Assembly (NCBI GenBank): GCA_026692825.1
Contig: JAPLOC010000088.1
Span: 1-6,319, forward strand
Direction: 5' to 3'
Length of the DNA stretch: 6,319 nucleotides
From: Planctomycetota bacterium
GTDB taxonomy: Bacteria; Planctomycetota; Planctomycetia; Planctomycetales; Planctomycetaceae
This document shows positions 6,273 through 6,319 of this stretch, piece after piece; position 1 is the stretch's first letter, and every line of letters starts with the position of its first letter. The notes under the pieces were generated by a model that was not told the DNA's origin, ran no database searches, and worked only from the letters and a program-made list of their open reading frames with translations. The translations under genes and the position numbers were made by a program.

Positions 6273-6319
6273 GAGTGCGGGTTGGACAGCCGGATCACAG
6301 CCATTCCTCTTCGAGGTAA

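Noticed and set aside
6240..6319. Possible zinc-ribbon-like fragment (LFCGECGLDSR) in the last 80 bases
   Set aside because: Too short, open at the window edge, only one CxxC pair, and it overlaps the hairpin; no support for a gene.

Overview
The window looks like a chromosomal accessory segment from a heterotrophic environmental bacterium with moderate GC. Planctomycetota fits best, and Verrucomicrobiota is possible. The clues are a PEP-CTERM surface protein built from RCC1-like repeats and relics of two different REP-associated tyrosine transposase (RayT, TnpA_REP) lineages in styles common in those phyla. This placement is inference; no rRNA or housekeeping gene is present.

Bases 2-4080 hold a tight two-gene operon on the + strand. 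The first gene, cut at its 5' end by the window edge, encodes a reverse transcriptase (RT) with recognisable motifs A, B, C (FADD) and D and a long C-terminal region of unknown fold. The second starts at a GTG overlapping the RT stop codon (GTGA), behind a GGAGG ribosome binding site. Its C-terminal half is a carbon-nitrogen hydrolase (nitrilase) domain with an apparently complete Glu-Lys-Cys triad. An RT with a nitrilase is the hallmark of the DRT1/UG1-type defence-associated RTs, which are usually described as one fused polypeptide. Here the two activities are on separate, probably translationally coupled proteins. This is the most interesting part of the window and a candidate anti-phage system.

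Bases 4081-6319 are a mobile-element scrapyard around one - strand gene. From 4149 to 4551 lies a RayT pseudogene (-) that has lost its catalytic middle and carries a stop in its C-terminal tail. From 4583 to 5842 is an exported RCC1-like seven-blade propeller protein (-), whose PEP-CTERM signal is followed by an abnormal tail of about 75 residues. From 6016 to about 6239 is the N-terminal stub of a second, different RayT gene (+), which breaks off inside its HxH motif. Both relics are preceded by a similar AAAGGGG(G)ACA sequence.

The RT and nitrilase probably act together. The propeller protein is an envelope or matrix protein with no visible link to them. The transposase relics suggest repeated rearrangement in this region.
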